Part shown: positions 49,803-59,320 of the stretch, one piece after another
Numbering within the stretch: position 1 is the stretch's first letter
Layout: every line of letters begins with the position of its first letter
From: Mycolicibacterium alvei
Lineage (GTDB): Bacteria > Actinomycetota > Actinomycetes > Mycobacteriales > Mycobacteriaceae
Assembly: GCF_010727325.1 (NCBI RefSeq)
Contig: NZ_AP022565.1
Location: 2,046,001-2,110,000 of the forward strand
Length of the DNA stretch: 64,000 bases
Reading direction: 5' to 3'
Translations under genes and position numbers: made by a program
The notes under the pieces: generated by a model
Databases searched by the model: none
The model's input: only the letters and a program-made list of their open reading frames with translations
What the model was told of the DNA's origin: nothing

Positions 49803-50438
49803 TTACAGGCTGCTCAGCAGCTGACGCATCGTCTCGATCTCCTGCTGCTGGGTATCAATGATGCTGCGGGCCAACGCCACCGCGTCGGGGAACTGCCCAT
49901 CGTCGACCTCGGTCTGCGCCATCTCGACGGCGCCTTCGTGGTGGGCGATCATCTGCTCGAGGAACAGGCGGGCAGCGTCGGTGCCCTGGGCCTGCGAGAG
50001 GGCCTGCATGTCCTCTGCGCTCATCATCCCTTTCATTCCGCCCATGCCCGATTCCTCGTCCATGCCGGGCATGTCGTGATGCCCCTCGGGCATCGACGTG
50101 GGTGCACCCCACTGTTCGAGCCAGGACTCGAGCTGCTCGATCTCCGGACCCTGGGCGGCCTTGATCTGCCCGGCCAGCGTGGTCACCTCGACGGGGATGT
50201 CCTCTTTGGCCAGAATCATGTCGCTCATCTCGATCGCCTGGGCATGATGTGGGAGCATCATCTGGGCGAACATCACATCAGCGTCATTGTGCGCCGCCGC
50301 CTCCTCGACAGAGGTGCTCACCGAGGGCGACGCGGGGGAACTCGCCGCGGTGGTTTCGGTGTCGGAGTTACTGCAGGCAGCGGCGGCGAACACCACGGCC
50401 AGGGCGGTGGCGCCGACGGCGAGACATTTCTTGTTCAT
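49803..50438 (-). CDS. DUF305 lipoprotein, His/Met-rich
   Basis: 211 residues from the ATG at 50438 (AAAGGA upstream). A lipoprotein signal (VVFAAAACSNSDT) is followed by two DUF305 repeats, each with a paired-His motif (MMLPHHAQAIEMSDM and QMIAHHEGAVEMAQT). A Met/Gly/His-rich linker lies between (GHHDMPGMDEESGMGGMKGMM), a likely copper-binding stretch. DUF305 proteins are frequent in copper loci and have a ferritin-like four-helix form. Its role here is probably periplasmic copper binding, by context. Confidence 0.85.
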   Translation of the reverse strand: MNKKCLAVGATALAVVFAAAACSNSDTETTAASSPASPSVSTSVEEAAAHNDADVMFAQMMLPHHAQAIEMSDMILAKEDIPVEVTTLAGQIKAAQGPEIEQLESWLEQWGAPTSMPEGHHDMPGMDEESGMGGMKGMMSAEDMQALSQAQGTDAARLFLEQMIAHHEGAVEMAQTEVDDGQFPDAVALARSIIDTQQQEIETMRQLLSSL

Positions 50439-50513
50439 CGGGTGTGTTCCTTTCTCGAACAATTACGGGTATCGGGACGACCGAGTCCGGTCGCCGCTGG
50501 GCGACTGCCGGGA

Positions 50514-52031
50514 TCAGGCCAGGTAGGACACGGTGGTCATCATTCCGGCTTCCTGGTGGTAGGCGTTATGGCAGTGCAGCGCCCATTGCCCGGGGTTGTC
50601 GGTGTCGAATTCGATCTCCACGGTGCGCATCGGCCTGATGGTGACGGTGTCCTTGCGCAGTCCGGTGTCGGTCAGCGCGAAGGTGTGTCCGTGCAGGTGC
50701 ATCGGGTGGAACATGTCGGACATGTTCCGCATCCGCATGCGCACCCGTTGTCCCGCGTTGACGTTCAGTGGCGGGACGTCCGGATGGGTGCGGCCGTTGA
50801 GGGTCCACCGGTAGGGCGACATGGTTCCACCCATGTCGACGCTGTGATAAAGATCGTGATCCTGCTCGGCCAACCGCACATGGTCGCGGGGCGCGAGATC
50901 GGTGCCGAGCAGCACCCGCCCGTCCAGCTCACGCGGCCGGGGTTGAGGTGGAAGATCGCCGGTGGCGGTGCGCACCAGGGCCTGTCCGTGCCCGGTCTTG
51001 CCTTCGGCCTGGGCGAACAACGGGAACACGCCGTCGCCGAGGGTCACGAGCACATCAAAACGTTCGCCCATACCGATCAGCAGCGCGTCGGTGTCCTGCG
51101 GCACGACCGGGAAGCCGTCGGTGTGGGTGACGGTCATCCGATGCCCACCCAATGCGACCCTGAAAGCGGTGTCCGCGCCGGCATTTACGAATCGGACCCT
51201 TGCCCGCTGACCGGGTGTCGCGGTGAAGACCATCAGATCGTCGGGCACGCGCCCGCCGACCAGGAAATGGGGATAGCTCACGTCCCCTGCGCCACCGAGC
51301 AGTCGGGAGAGCATTGTTTCCTCGCCCATGGTGCCGTGGCCCATCTCACCCATGCTGCCGTGGCCCATCCCGCCCAGGTCTTCGGCACCGTCACCGCTCC
51401 CGGCGCCGATTCCGAGTTCGCGGGCCACCTCGTCGGGGGTGCGGCCGGTGCCGTCGAGCCAGTCGTCGAGCACCACGACCCATTCGTGGTCGTAATCCCC
51501 CGGCTCGTGTGGATCGTCGATGATCAGAGCGCCGTACAGACCACGATCGAGCTGCACGCCCGAATGGGAGTGGTAGAAGTACGTGCCCGCGTCCGGGGCG
51601 GTGAACTCGTAGACGAACCGACCATCGGCGGCGATCGGGTCCTGTGTCAGCCCAGGCACCCCGTCCATGTCGTTGCTCAACGCAAGCCCGTGCCAGTGCA
51701 CACTCGTCTCCACCGGCAGTTGGTTGTCTACCTCCACTCGCAGCAGATCCCCGGCGCGGGCGCGCAGCAGCGGACCAGGCAGAGAGTCGTCGTATCCCCA
51801 GGTAGTCACTATCCGGCCGCCGAAGTCCACCTCGACCGGACGCGACGTCAACCGCGCCGAAACCACCTGCTGGCCGGGGGTGCGGCGCTGTTGCTCAAGC
51901 CGACGCACCACGGGTGATGTTGCGCGTACCGGCGCACCGGCGGCCGCTCCCGGCCCGGAGCAGGCCGCCAGCGCCCCAGCACCGGCAAGCAACGAACCGA
52001 TCAGAAAAGAGCGCCGGGGCAACCTAACCAC
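50514..52031 (-). CDS. Multicopper oxidase (MmcO-like), Tat lipoprotein
   Basis: 505 residues. The twin-arginine signal RRSFLIGSLLAGAGALAAC includes a lipobox cysteine. Copper ligands: HWHGLALS, YFYHSHSGVQ, FHPMHLHGHTF, and WALHCHNAYHQEAGM with the type 1 Cys. A His/Met/Gly stretch (GGMGHGSMGEMGHGTMGEE, about 200-220) is a probable extra copper-binding loop. M. tuberculosis MmcO (Rv0846c) oxidises Cu(I) and is needed for copper resistance. Its ATG overlaps the SHOCT gene stop by 8 bases. Confidence 0.92.
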   Translation of the reverse strand: MVRLPRRSFLIGSLLAGAGALAACSGPGAAAGAPVRATSPVVRRLEQQRRTPGQQVVSARLTSRPVEVDFGGRIVTTWGYDDSLPGPLLRARAGDLLRVEVDNQLPVETSVHWHGLALSNDMDGVPGLTQDPIAADGRFVYEFTAPDAGTYFYHSHSGVQLDRGLYGALIIDDPHEPGDYDHEWVVVLDDWLDGTGRTPDEVARELGIGAGSGDGAEDLGGMGHGSMGEMGHGTMGEETMLSRLLGGAGDVSYPHFLVGGRVPDDLMVFTATPGQRARVRFVNAGADTAFRVALGGHRMTVTHTDGFPVVPQDTDALLIGMGERFDVLVTLGDGVFPLFAQAEGKTGHGQALVRTATGDLPPQPRPRELDGRVLLGTDLAPRDHVRLAEQDHDLYHSVDMGGTMSPYRWTLNGRTHPDVPPLNVNAGQRVRMRMRNMSDMFHPMHLHGHTFALTDTGLRKDTVTIRPMRTVEIEFDTDNPGQWALHCHNAYHQEAGMMTTVSYLA

Positions 52032-52311
52032 GAACCTGCCCTCGCCGATCGGCTTTCGCAGCGGGGTTGCCGATCTGCGTCAAGACCTGTCGGCGGCCGA
52101 CGAACTCCTCGGCGCCGATGTCGCCTCGGGCGAACCGCTCTTCGAGCCCCCGCAGCGGATCACCCTGTCGCCCGAGGCGAGCAGGACCGTCTGCGCGGTC
52201 GGTGCGGAACATCGTGGCTATCAGGTAGATCACCACCATCCAGAACACGAGCATGCACCCGACCATGACGGCCCATCCCGCCCAGCCGATGTCACCGACC
52301 CAGGCCATCAT
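52024..52311 (-). CDS. SHOCT-domain small membrane protein
   Basis: 95 residues. The start is set at 52311 because GGAGG lies at proper spacing; an ATG at 52323 sits on that ribosome site. One transmembrane helix (GWAVMVGCMLVFWMVVIYLIATMF) is followed by a SHOCT motif at the C terminus (PLRGLEERFARGDIGAEEFVGRRQVL). SHOCT proteins accompany copper and other stress operons; the function is unclear. It is the first gene of the minus-strand copper operon, divergent from the response regulator. Confidence 0.8.
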   Translation of the reverse strand: MMAWVGDIGWAGWAVMVGCMLVFWMVVIYLIATMFRTDRADGPARLGRQGDPLRGLEERFARGDIGAEEFVGRRQVLTQIGNPAAKADRRGQVRG

Positions 52312-52379
52312 CGTCGCCTCCATCCTCGATTCGTGTCTTCAGCTTCGAGCGCCCACCCCAAGGATTCGATGGAGGTCGT

Positions 52380-53216
52380 ATGAAGATTTGCTCAAGAAGC
52401 CCGTCCCGACGCCGGGACGGGACGGTGCTGGCGATGATGGACGCCATGACCTCCTCCGCTCGCATACCCGCACCGATCGGCGACCCGGCGACGGCGCAGC
52501 GCCCACCCACCGGCTTGCGGGCGATGATCATCGAAGACGAAACCCCGCTGGCAGACCTGGTCGGCTCATATCTCGAACGCGACGGCTTCGAGGTCACGAT
52601 CACCGCAGACGGGGTCGACGCCGTTGCTCTCGCCCGACAGGTCGATCCCGACGTGGTCGTCCTCGACCTCGGACTGCCGGGCCTGGACGGGGTGGAGGTG
52701 TGCCGGCAACTGCGGACGTTCTCAGATGCGTACGTGGTGATGCTCACCGCCCGCACCGAGGAGATCGACACCCTCATCGGGCTGTCCGTCGGCGCCGACG
52801 ACTACATGAGCAAACCGTTCAGTCCCCGCGAACTGATGGCCCGCGTCCAGGCGATGCTGCGCCGCCCTCGCCCTCGCACCACCGCACCGGGCTGGCCTGC
52901 GGGTGCCCTCCCCACCCGAACCTTCGGTGACCTGAGCCTCGATGTCGACGGCCGCGAGGTCGCCGTCGGCGGGACGCCGGTCGCCCTGACCCGCACCGAA
53001 TTCGACATTCTCGCGGCGCTGGCACGTGATCCCGGCGTGGTGCTCACCCGCGCTCAGCTGATCGACGCGGTGTGGGGGCCGAACTGGATCAGCGACGAAC
53101 ACCTTGTCGCCGTGCACATCGGTCACCTGCGCCGCAAACTCGGCGACGACGCCACCCGCGGTCGCTATGTGCGCACCGTCCGCGGCGTCGGCTACCGGAT
53201 GGGCACCGGCACATGA
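52380..53216 (+). CDS. OmpR/PhoB-family response regulator
   Basis: 278 residues from the ATG after GGAGGTCGT; ATGs at 52434, 52437 and 52446 are later options, and the receiver domain begins only near residue 45. Receiver: MIIEDETPLADLVGSYLERDGFEV, phospho-acceptor VVVLDLGLPGLDGVEV, then VVMLTARTEE and DDYMSKPFSPREL. The C-terminal winged helix is GGTPVALTRTEFDILAALARDPGVVLTRAQLIDAVWG. The stop overlaps the kinase start (ATGA). It is divergent from the copper operon and is the likely copper-responsive activator. Confidence 0.88.
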   Translation: MKICSRSPSRRRDGTVLAMMDAMTSSARIPAPIGDPATAQRPPTGLRAMIIEDETPLADLVGSYLERDGFEVTITADGVDAVALARQVDPDVVVLDLGLPGLDGVEVCRQLRTFSDAYVVMLTARTEEIDTLIGLSVGADDYMSKPFSPRELMARVQAMLRRPRPRTTAPGWPAGALPTRTFGDLSLDVDGREVAVGGTPVALTRTEFDILAALARDPGVVLTRAQLIDAVWGPNWISDEHLVAVHIGHLRRKLGDDATRGRYVRTVRGVGYRMGTGT

Positions 53217-54367
53217 ACTCCCCGATCTCCGCTACGCGAGGATCAGTGCGGCGCACCTTCGCCGGGTCGAGCTTTGGTACCCGATTGTTTCTCGCCCTGA
53301 CCGTGGTGGTGATCGGCTGCGCCGTCAGTGCTTGGCTCGTGGCCTCCGCACTCGCGCCCGGAATCTTCCAAGATCACCTCGGGCAGGCCGGCATCGACCA
53401 CAACTCCAGCCAGGCCAGTCACGTTGAAGAAGCCTTCACCTGGTCGATCGTCCTCGCGTGGGGGCTGGCCGTCGCGATCGCGGTGCTGTTGGCACTGGCG
53501 GTGAGCTGGTACATCACCCGGCGGGTGCAACGCTCTCTGACCGCCGTGACCACCTCAACTGCACGGATCGCCGCAGGCCGCTACGACACCCGCATACACA
53601 GCCCCGGACTCGGCCGCGAATTCGACGAACTCACCGTCACCGTCAACGAAGTTGCCCGCCGCCTCGAAGCCACCGAAAGTACCCGGCGCCGGATGCTCGC
53701 CGACCTCGGTCACGAAATGCGCACGCCGATCGCCACCCTCGATTCCTACCTCGAAGCCCTCGAAGACGGCGTCCGCAGCCTGGACGAGGACACCGTACAG
53801 ATCCTGCGTGCCGCCACCCACCGGCTCGACCGCCTCGCCGAGGACATCACCGCCGTCTCCCGCGCCGAAGAACATCTCACCCGCATCCTCCCGGTACCCA
53901 CCACCACCACAACCCTGATCACCGCCGCCGTCGACTCCGTTCGGACACGCTACGACGAGAAGGGCGTCACCATCGAGGCCCGCATCCACCGATCCGTGCC
54001 GGTCACCGTCGACCCGGACCGGTTCGGGCAAGTACTGGGCAACCTGCTCGACAACGCGCTGCGCCACTCCCCCACCGGCGGGACCGTCACCATCACCTGC
54101 CAGCAGACCCACCCCACCCACGCCGAGATCGTGGTCGCCGACACCGGAGAAGGTATCGCCGCCGAACACCTCGGCCACATCTTCGACCGCTTCTACCAAG
54201 CCGACCTCGCCCGCAGCCGTCGCCACAGCGGCAGCGGCATCGGTCTGACGATCACCCGCGCGCTGGTCGAAGCCCACGGAGGCCGGATCAGCGCCGACAG
54301 CGACGGCCCCGGCCACGGCGCACGGTTCACCATCGACCTGCCCATCACCGGCACTCCCCGGGCGTAG
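53213..54367 (+). CDS. Sensor histidine kinase of the copper island
   Basis: 384 residues from the ATG overlapping the response regulator stop. Two transmembrane helices (about 25-47 and 80-103) enclose a short external sensor of about 30 residues with one His (IDHNSSQASHVEEAF). A HAMP region, the HisKA box LADLGHEMRTPIATLDSYLEAL, and an HATPase with DNALRHSPTGGTVTI and GSGIGLTITRALVEAHGG follow. It phosphorylates the partner regulator. The short external loop is not CopS-like, so the signal (copper, envelope stress) is uncertain. Confidence 0.88.
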   Translation: MNSPISATRGSVRRTFAGSSFGTRLFLALTVVVIGCAVSAWLVASALAPGIFQDHLGQAGIDHNSSQASHVEEAFTWSIVLAWGLAVAIAVLLALAVSWYITRRVQRSLTAVTTSTARIAAGRYDTRIHSPGLGREFDELTVTVNEVARRLEATESTRRRMLADLGHEMRTPIATLDSYLEALEDGVRSLDEDTVQILRAATHRLDRLAEDITAVSRAEEHLTRILPVPTTTTTLITAAVDSVRTRYDEKGVTIEARIHRSVPVTVDPDRFGQVLGNLLDNALRHSPTGGTVTITCQQTHPTHAEIVVADTGEGIAAEHLGHIFDRFYQADLARSRRHSGSGIGLTITRALVEAHGGRISADSDGPGHGARFTIDLPITGTPRA

Positions 54368-54897
54368 TGGCGCCACATCGCGCAGTTTGGCGCGTCCTCG
54401 GGCGTGAAAGCCAACCGAAACCGGCGTAGCACACCATCCCCGACAGCCCTCAAGGAAAGGTTGAAAGCCCCTGTCGCGGAGACGAATTCGGTGCGGACTT
54501 CGGAACTCTTCAAAGACTCGCGAAACCAACGGCTGCCGCTAACGGATCTTATCCAGGGACCATTCGGCCAGCGCGGACACATGGATGCCCGCTTTCCTTC
54601 GTAGCGAGAATCACCCGGTCGACGCGTTTCTGAGAAACCCCAGGCGCGGGAACGCAGATTCGACAAGTTCGGCGACCTACACTCGCAGCAGCATAACCAA
54701 ATAAGCAGTTGGTTGGACTTACTGAAATGTTCAATGACGGCACCGGCGGCGGCCGCGCGTAGCGAAGACGGCGACGGTGCGACTCGACCACCCCGGGTTA
54801 CATGGCCGGCGCTGTCAGCGGCACGTACCGTCAGCAGGTACTGCCGAACCAGTCGGCTGTCGGTCGAACTGCCGTTGGCACTCTATACATCGAAGGG
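54368..54897. other. 530-base stretch without a gene
   Basis: No supported coding region. An inverted repeat AACCAA-8-TTGGTT lies at 54695-54714 in a less GC-rich patch. Otherwise nothing is recognisable. Confidence 0.5.
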
Positions 54898-55284
54898 TCA
54901 AGTCCAGGGACGTGGCGTCGAGCTGGGATCCCGGACGGCGGTCGCGGCACGCAATTTATCCATATCCACCAGCTTGATTTGCTGGATAAGTTCCTCGAGC
55001 ACGCGAGCCGACAGCGCGCCCGGTTCCCGATAGATCAATACGCCGTCACGAAATACCAGCGTCGTCGGAACGTCGGCTACTCCGGCGATTTGAGCGAGGT
55101 GCTGTTGCTGATCGGTATTGACGTCGGCGTGCAGCACCGCGGGATGTCGTCGTGCCGAGCGGTCGTAGATCAGTTCAAAACCATCGCCGCCGGGGCTTCC
55201 CACTGACCAGAAGTGCACTAGGGCAATGGGTTTGAGAGCCAACGCCGATTCCAGGTTGTCGAGGTCGAGGTGCATCCGTGGCAT
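54898..55284 (-). CDS. Thioredoxin-fold protein lacking the CxxC
   Basis: 128 residues from the ATG at 55284 (GGAGG upstream). Thioredoxin features are IALVHFWSVGSPGGDGF, ILH-like strands with ADVNTDQQQHLAQIAGVADVPTTLVF (cis-Pro76 region), and RDGVLIYREPGA. At the place of WCGPC it has GSPGG, so both redox cysteines are gone. It cannot work as a disulfide reductase and may serve as a chaperone or binding protein. It is divergent from the beta-propeller lipoprotein, with a CsoR/RicR-like palindrome between them. Confidence 0.8.
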   Translation of the reverse strand: MPRMHLDLDNLESALALKPIALVHFWSVGSPGGDGFELIYDRSARRHPAVLHADVNTDQQQHLAQIAGVADVPTTLVFRDGVLIYREPGALSARVLEELIQQIKLVDMDKLRAATAVRDPSSTPRPWT

Positions 55285-55377
55285 TGCGGTCCTCCTGCGG
55301 ATCAGCGCGCGCAACTGAGTGAAGCAGTCCGGTCAGCTAAGGGTTCAGTATGCCATCGCAAATCCCCGCTTGGGCAC

Positions 55378-55394
55378 ATACCTGCCGGGGGTAT
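55378..55394. promoter_or_regulatory. Copper-repressor-like palindrome
   Basis: ATACCTGCCGGGGGTAT: ATACC and GGTAT arms separated by 7 mostly G/C bases, close to the G/C-centred TACC-GGTA operators used by CsoR/RicR-type copper repressors. It lies 9 bases before the beta-propeller gene start and 93 bases from the thioredoxin-like start. Confidence 0.45.
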
Positions 55395-55403
55395 GGTCGG
55401 GTC

Positions 55404-56609
55404 ATGTCATCGGTCACCACTACGACGTCGTCTGGGATCCGGCCACCGGGCGGTGGCTGGTGGCGGGCTGGGTCGGCGCGCACCACACTCATCGCCGTTC
55501 TGTCCACAGTGCTGCTGGCCGCGGTTTTGGCGGGCTGTTCTGGTGGTGACACCGGGCAGGCCGGGCAGTCACCAACCAGTCCCGTCCCACCGGAGCCGAC
55601 CCCGGTAGCGGGGTCGGTGTGGGTTGCCGACGAGATCGGCAACAGTCTGACGGTCCTCGATGCGGCGGCCAACACGGTGGTGACCACCCTGACCGGCATC
55701 CAAGGACCGCACAACGTCCAGGTCGGGCAGGACGCCGCCACGGTGTATGCAACCAGCGTCGGAACCGACACCGTGGTGGCTATCGACGCCGATACCTACC
55801 AGGTCAGGGCGACCGGCCAGACCGGGCACCACCCGGCGCATGTGATCGAGGCGCCCAACGGCAAGGTCTATGTGGCCAACGCCGACGACGGCACGGTGTC
55901 GATATTCCAGAGTCAAAGCCTGCAGCCGCTGGGCCTGATCGAGGTGGGTGGGATGCCGCACGGTCTACGCGCGGCCAGTGACGGCTCGGTGATCGTCGTC
56001 GCCAATCACATGACCGGGGCGCTGGATGTGATCGACGCCCAGACCGATCAGATGCAGTTCTCCGTGCCGGTGGGCGACGGGCCGGCGCAGGTAGCGGTCA
56101 GCGCCGACGGACGTTACGCCTATACCGGCATCACCGAGCCGGCGGCGGTGGTGAAGGTGGATCTCGACGCGCGCACGGTGGCCGGCAGCGTCGCGGTGTC
56201 GGCGGCCCCGGTGCAGGTCTACCTCACGCCCGACAACGCGACGGTGGTCTCGGCTGACCAGGGCACCCCGGATGCCCCCGGGCATGCGGTATCACTGATC
56301 GACACGGCCACGATGACCGTGCGTACCACCGTCGCGACCGGTGCTGGGCCGCACGGTGTGGTGATCGACCCCGCGGGGACGCTGGCCTGGGTCACCAACA
56401 GCTACGACAACAGCGTCTCGGTCGTCGACCTGGCCGGCCAGACGGTGTCGGTAACCATCCCGGTCGGCGAGGGACCCAACGGCATCAGCTACTCACCGCG
56501 AACGCCGGGATCCAGCACGCCCACGGTTGCGCTGGACCTCCCTGCACCTGCCGCCGTGACCGACGAGGACGGCAGCGCCGAGTCGCCGCACCAGCCAGGG
56601 CATCGGTGA
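55404..56609 (+). CDS. YVTN/NHL-type beta-propeller lipoprotein
   Basis: 401 residues from the ATG at 55404. The lipoprotein signal is TTLIAVLSTVLLAAVLAGCSGGD. Seven or so repeats of about 42 residues follow, each with a strand such as VWVADEIGNSLTVLDAAANTVVTTL, VYVANADDGTVSIFQSQ, AYTGITEPAAVVKVDLDARTV or AWVTNSYDNSVSVVDLAGQTV. This is a surface beta-propeller of unknown ligand; such proteins are frequent in metal-stress loci. It is divergent from the thioredoxin-like gene. The stop is followed by 226 bases without a gene before the convergent MFS gene. Confidence 0.85.
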   Translation: MSSVTTTTSSGIRPPGGGWWRAGSARTTLIAVLSTVLLAAVLAGCSGGDTGQAGQSPTSPVPPEPTPVAGSVWVADEIGNSLTVLDAAANTVVTTLTGIQGPHNVQVGQDAATVYATSVGTDTVVAIDADTYQVRATGQTGHHPAHVIEAPNGKVYVANADDGTVSIFQSQSLQPLGLIEVGGMPHGLRAASDGSVIVVANHMTGALDVIDAQTDQMQFSVPVGDGPAQVAVSADGRYAYTGITEPAAVVKVDLDARTVAGSVAVSAAPVQVYLTPDNATVVSADQGTPDAPGHAVSLIDTATMTVRTTVATGAGPHGVVIDPAGTLAWVTNSYDNSVSVVDLAGQTVSVTIPVGEGPNGISYSPRTPGSSTPTVALDLPAPAAVTDEDGSAESPHQPGHR

Positions 56610-56835
56610 CCTGGCGCAAATCGTCCGGCCTCGCTGGTCGGCGTCGTTTTTCAGCTCAGCGGCGGAGGCTCAAGCCGTGGGATCTGCGCGATCGGAGCCC
56701 GGACCGGATGGACCGACGACTGCCGCGGCCCGTGCGGCGCACGATGGAAGCAAGCACAACGGTGTCAAGTCTGCTGAGAGCAAAGTGCTGTCGTCAGGAC
56801 GCAATGGGAGTGCTGTACCGGGCGGTCGGAGGCGG

Positions 56836-58101
56836 TCAGTCTGCTGTCGCGATGGGTCCGGTGGCCGGTAGAGGTTGCAGGCGGCCCGTGCGGTCGAGTC
56901 GGTAGAGAGCAGTCGCGGACAGTAGTCCGATCAGTGCGAGCCCTACCCACACGAGTTCGTCGACGCCGGCGAGGTGGGCAGCGTGCATCAGCGATCCCGT
57001 CGCAAGGTTGCCGGCGAGGATTCCGATCCCGACGATGGTGTTGTAGAAGCCGTAGTGGGTGCCGACCAAGCGACCGTCCGCCAGCGACACGACGGTGTCC
57101 ATCTCGAACGGAAACACCGCCGCGGAACCGACCGCCAGCAGCCCCGCTGCCACCAGCAGCGCGGCCACCGCCGCGCCGTGGCCCAGGCGCTCGCTGTCGG
57201 GTATCACCATCAGTGGGATGAACGCCGCGCTCAAGACCGCCAACCCGACCACCAAGGATCGCCCCGGCCGCCAGCGTGCGGCGAACCAGCGGGTGATGCG
57301 CATTTGCCCAAAGACAGCCACCACACCTGATACGACGAAAATCCCTGCCACGATGAGCGATTGGTCGCTCGGGGCGAGTATCCCGGCCTGCAGCGGCAAA
57401 GCAAGGTAGACCTGGAATGACAGCACGTAGGAGCCGATCATCGCCGCGGCGAACAATATAAATGACCGGTTGGCTGCCACGGTGCGCCAGTCGACCAACA
57501 CCGAAGTTGTCCCTGCCGGCACGTCGGTGCTGTGCTGGGGCAGTGCGAACAGTTGGGCGATGGTCAACAGTGCGAATACGACCGCGGCCGCTGCGGCAGT
57601 GACGCGAAAATCGAGCATCATCAGCGCCAGCCCCACCAGCGGGCCGGCCAGGATGCCGGCCTGGTAGAAGATGTTGAACACCGCGAACGCCTGCACGCGG
57701 CGCGGCCCGGCGTCAACGGCCAAGTAGGCCCGAACCGCGGGGTTGAACAGCGCACCGGCGAATCCGGTGGCCGCCGAGGCGATAAGCAGCCCCGGCAGCG
57801 ACTCGGCGATGACCAGCAACCCGAAACCGGCTGTGCGCAACAGGCAGCCGGCCACGATCAGCGGCTTGTAGCCGAGCCGATCGGCCAGGGTGCCCCCGAT
57901 AATGAACATTCCCTGTTGGGAGAAGTTGCGCACGCCGAGCACCAGTCCCACCGCCCACGCGGCGAACCCTAGTGGGCCGGCGAGGTAGCCGGCCAGATAG
58001 GGCATGAGCATGTAGAACCCGAGATTGATCCCGAACTGGTTGATCATCAACAGTCGGCTCGGCCAGCCAAAGCTGCGGAACTGCGTGAGAATGCCGATCA
58101 C
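56836..58101 (-). CDS. MFS transporter (Rv0849-like)
   Basis: 421 residues from a GTG at 58101 that overlaps the cysK2 stop (GTGA). Twelve transmembrane helices; the MFS loop 2-3 motif is [15 protein letters not shown]. In M. tuberculosis Rv0849 follows cysK2 in the lpqS-cysK2-Rv0849 operon of the RicR copper regulon. The same three-gene order here supports orthology. The exported or imported substrate is unknown; a product of CysK2 is a fair guess. Confidence 0.85.
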   Translation of the reverse strand: MIGILTQFRSFGWPSRLLMINQFGINLGFYMLMPYLAGYLAGPLGFAAWAVGLVLGVRNFSQQGMFIIGGTLADRLGYKPLIVAGCLLRTAGFGLLVIAESLPGLLIASAATGFAGALFNPAVRAYLAVDAGPRRVQAFAVFNIFYQAGILAGPLVGLALMMLDFRVTAAAAAVVFALLTIAQLFALPQHSTDVPAGTTSVLVDWRTVAANRSFILFAAAMIGSYVLSFQVYLALPLQAGILAPSDQSLIVAGIFVVSGVVAVFGQMRITRWFAARWRPGRSLVVGLAVLSAAFIPLMVIPDSERLGHGAAVAALLVAAGLLAVGSAAVFPFEMDTVVSLADGRLVGTHYGFYNTIVGIGILAGNLATGSLMHAAHLAGVDELVWVGLALIGLLSATALYRLDRTGRLQPLPATGPIATAD

Positions 58102-59207
58102 CCCATCACCGCCACCGGGTCGACGACGTGGGTGCAACGGGTCCACGACGACACAATTCTGATGCGCGGATCGTCGATGACGGCCGGCTCAGGAGGCGGG
58201 ACGACTCCGAGCAGGCCGTGGGCGCGGCAGTAGTCGTCGTTGTAGACGGTGTCGAAGTAGCGTTGCGGCCCATCGGGGAAGATCGCAGCGATGGTGGCGT
58301 CGGGTCCCAGCGTGCGTGCCGCCCAGCCGGCTACCAAGGCGACCGCTCCGACACTCCACCCACCGCTGGCGTAATGGGTGGCCGCCAGCGTGCGGCAGGC
58401 CCACACCGCCTCGGCCGGCGCCACCCAGTGCACCTCGCTGAACGCCGCGTAATCCACATTGCGCGGGTAGATACTCGAGCCCAGCCCGCGCATCAGCCGG
58501 GTGCCGGACGGCTGTCCGAAGATCGTCGATCCGACCGTGTCCACCCCGATCAACCGCAGCTCGGGATTGAACTCGCGCAGCACCCGTGCCACCCCGGCCG
58601 AATGCCCACCGGTGCCCACCGAGCACACCAGCACGTCGATGTGGCCGAGTTGAGCCTGCAATTCCAGCGCCAACGGCCGGTACGCCTCGACGTTGTCGGG
58701 GTTGGTGTACTGATCGGGGTACCAAGCGTGCGGATCGGCGCCCAGCAACTCGGCGACCCGGTCGCGCCGTGCTTGCTGCCACCCACCCTCGGGATGGGGC
58801 GAGCTCACCACATCGACCTGGGCACCGAAAGCCGTCAGCATCCGAGCGATGATGGGCTCCAATCCGGGGTCGGTGACCAGCGTGACCGGATGGCCGTACA
58901 CCGTGCCGGCCAGCGCTAAGCCCAATCCCAGGGTGCCGCTGGTCGATTCGATGATGCGCGCCCCGGGTCGCAGTTCTTCGCGAGCCCGGCCCCGCTCGAC
59001 CATGTACAACGCCGGGCGGTCCTTCATGCCGCCGGGATTGAAGCCTTCGAGCTTGGCCCAAAAGCCACGGCCATCGGTGGTGAACGGGGCGCCAAAGCGC
59101 AGCACCGGAGTCCGGCCGACCATCGTGGCAGGCCGGTCGCAACGGCCCAGGAAATGGTGGCGGGAGGCGTGCAGATGTGGGGGCTGAGCGGACAGAATGT
59201 GGTTCAT
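58098..59207 (-). CDS. cysK2: CysK2-like PLP-dependent S-sulfocysteine synthase
   Basis: 369 residues from the ATG at 59207 (MNHILSAQ). Cysteine-synthase family (beta-substituting PLP enzyme): the Schiff-base lysine in [13 protein letters not shown], the substrate loop [12 protein letters not shown], and the phosphate loop [12 protein letters not shown]. tuberculosis CysK2 makes S-sulfocysteine from O-phosphoserine and thiosulfate. The gene is between an lpqS-like gene and the MFS gene exactly as in the RicR-controlled operon of M. tuberculosis. Its place in a copper island suggests a thiol-protective role. Confidence 0.86.
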   Translation of the reverse strand: MNHILSAQPPHLHASRHHFLGRCDRPATMVGRTPVLRFGAPFTTDGRGFWAKLEGFNPGGMKDRPALYMVERGRAREELRPGARIIESTSGTLGLGLALAGTVYGHPVTLVTDPGLEPIIARMLTAFGAQVDVVSSPHPEGGWQQARRDRVAELLGADPHAWYPDQYTNPDNVEAYRPLALELQAQLGHIDVLVCSVGTGGHSAGVARVLREFNPELRLIGVDTVGSTIFGQPSGTRLMRGLGSSIYPRNVDYAAFSEVHWVAPAEAVWACRTLAATHYASGGWSVGAVALVAGWAARTLGPDATIAAIFPDGPQRYFDTVYNDDYCRAHGLLGVVPPPEPAVIDDPRIRIVSSWTRCTHVVDPVAVMG

Positions 59208-59320
59208 GGTTTCGTCGCTTCCGAAAGGATGCCGCGGCATGTGTTGGGACGCGGCTGCGGGTACTGGCAGCGGTCACCGACGGCCCTGCCGGATAGGCAA
59301 GGCGATCTGGCGCGACACCG

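Noticed and set aside
54695..54714. AACCAA-8-TTGGTT inverted repeat as an operator
   Set aside because: Short arms, no gene start near enough and no second copy; kept only as a note in the gene-free stretch.
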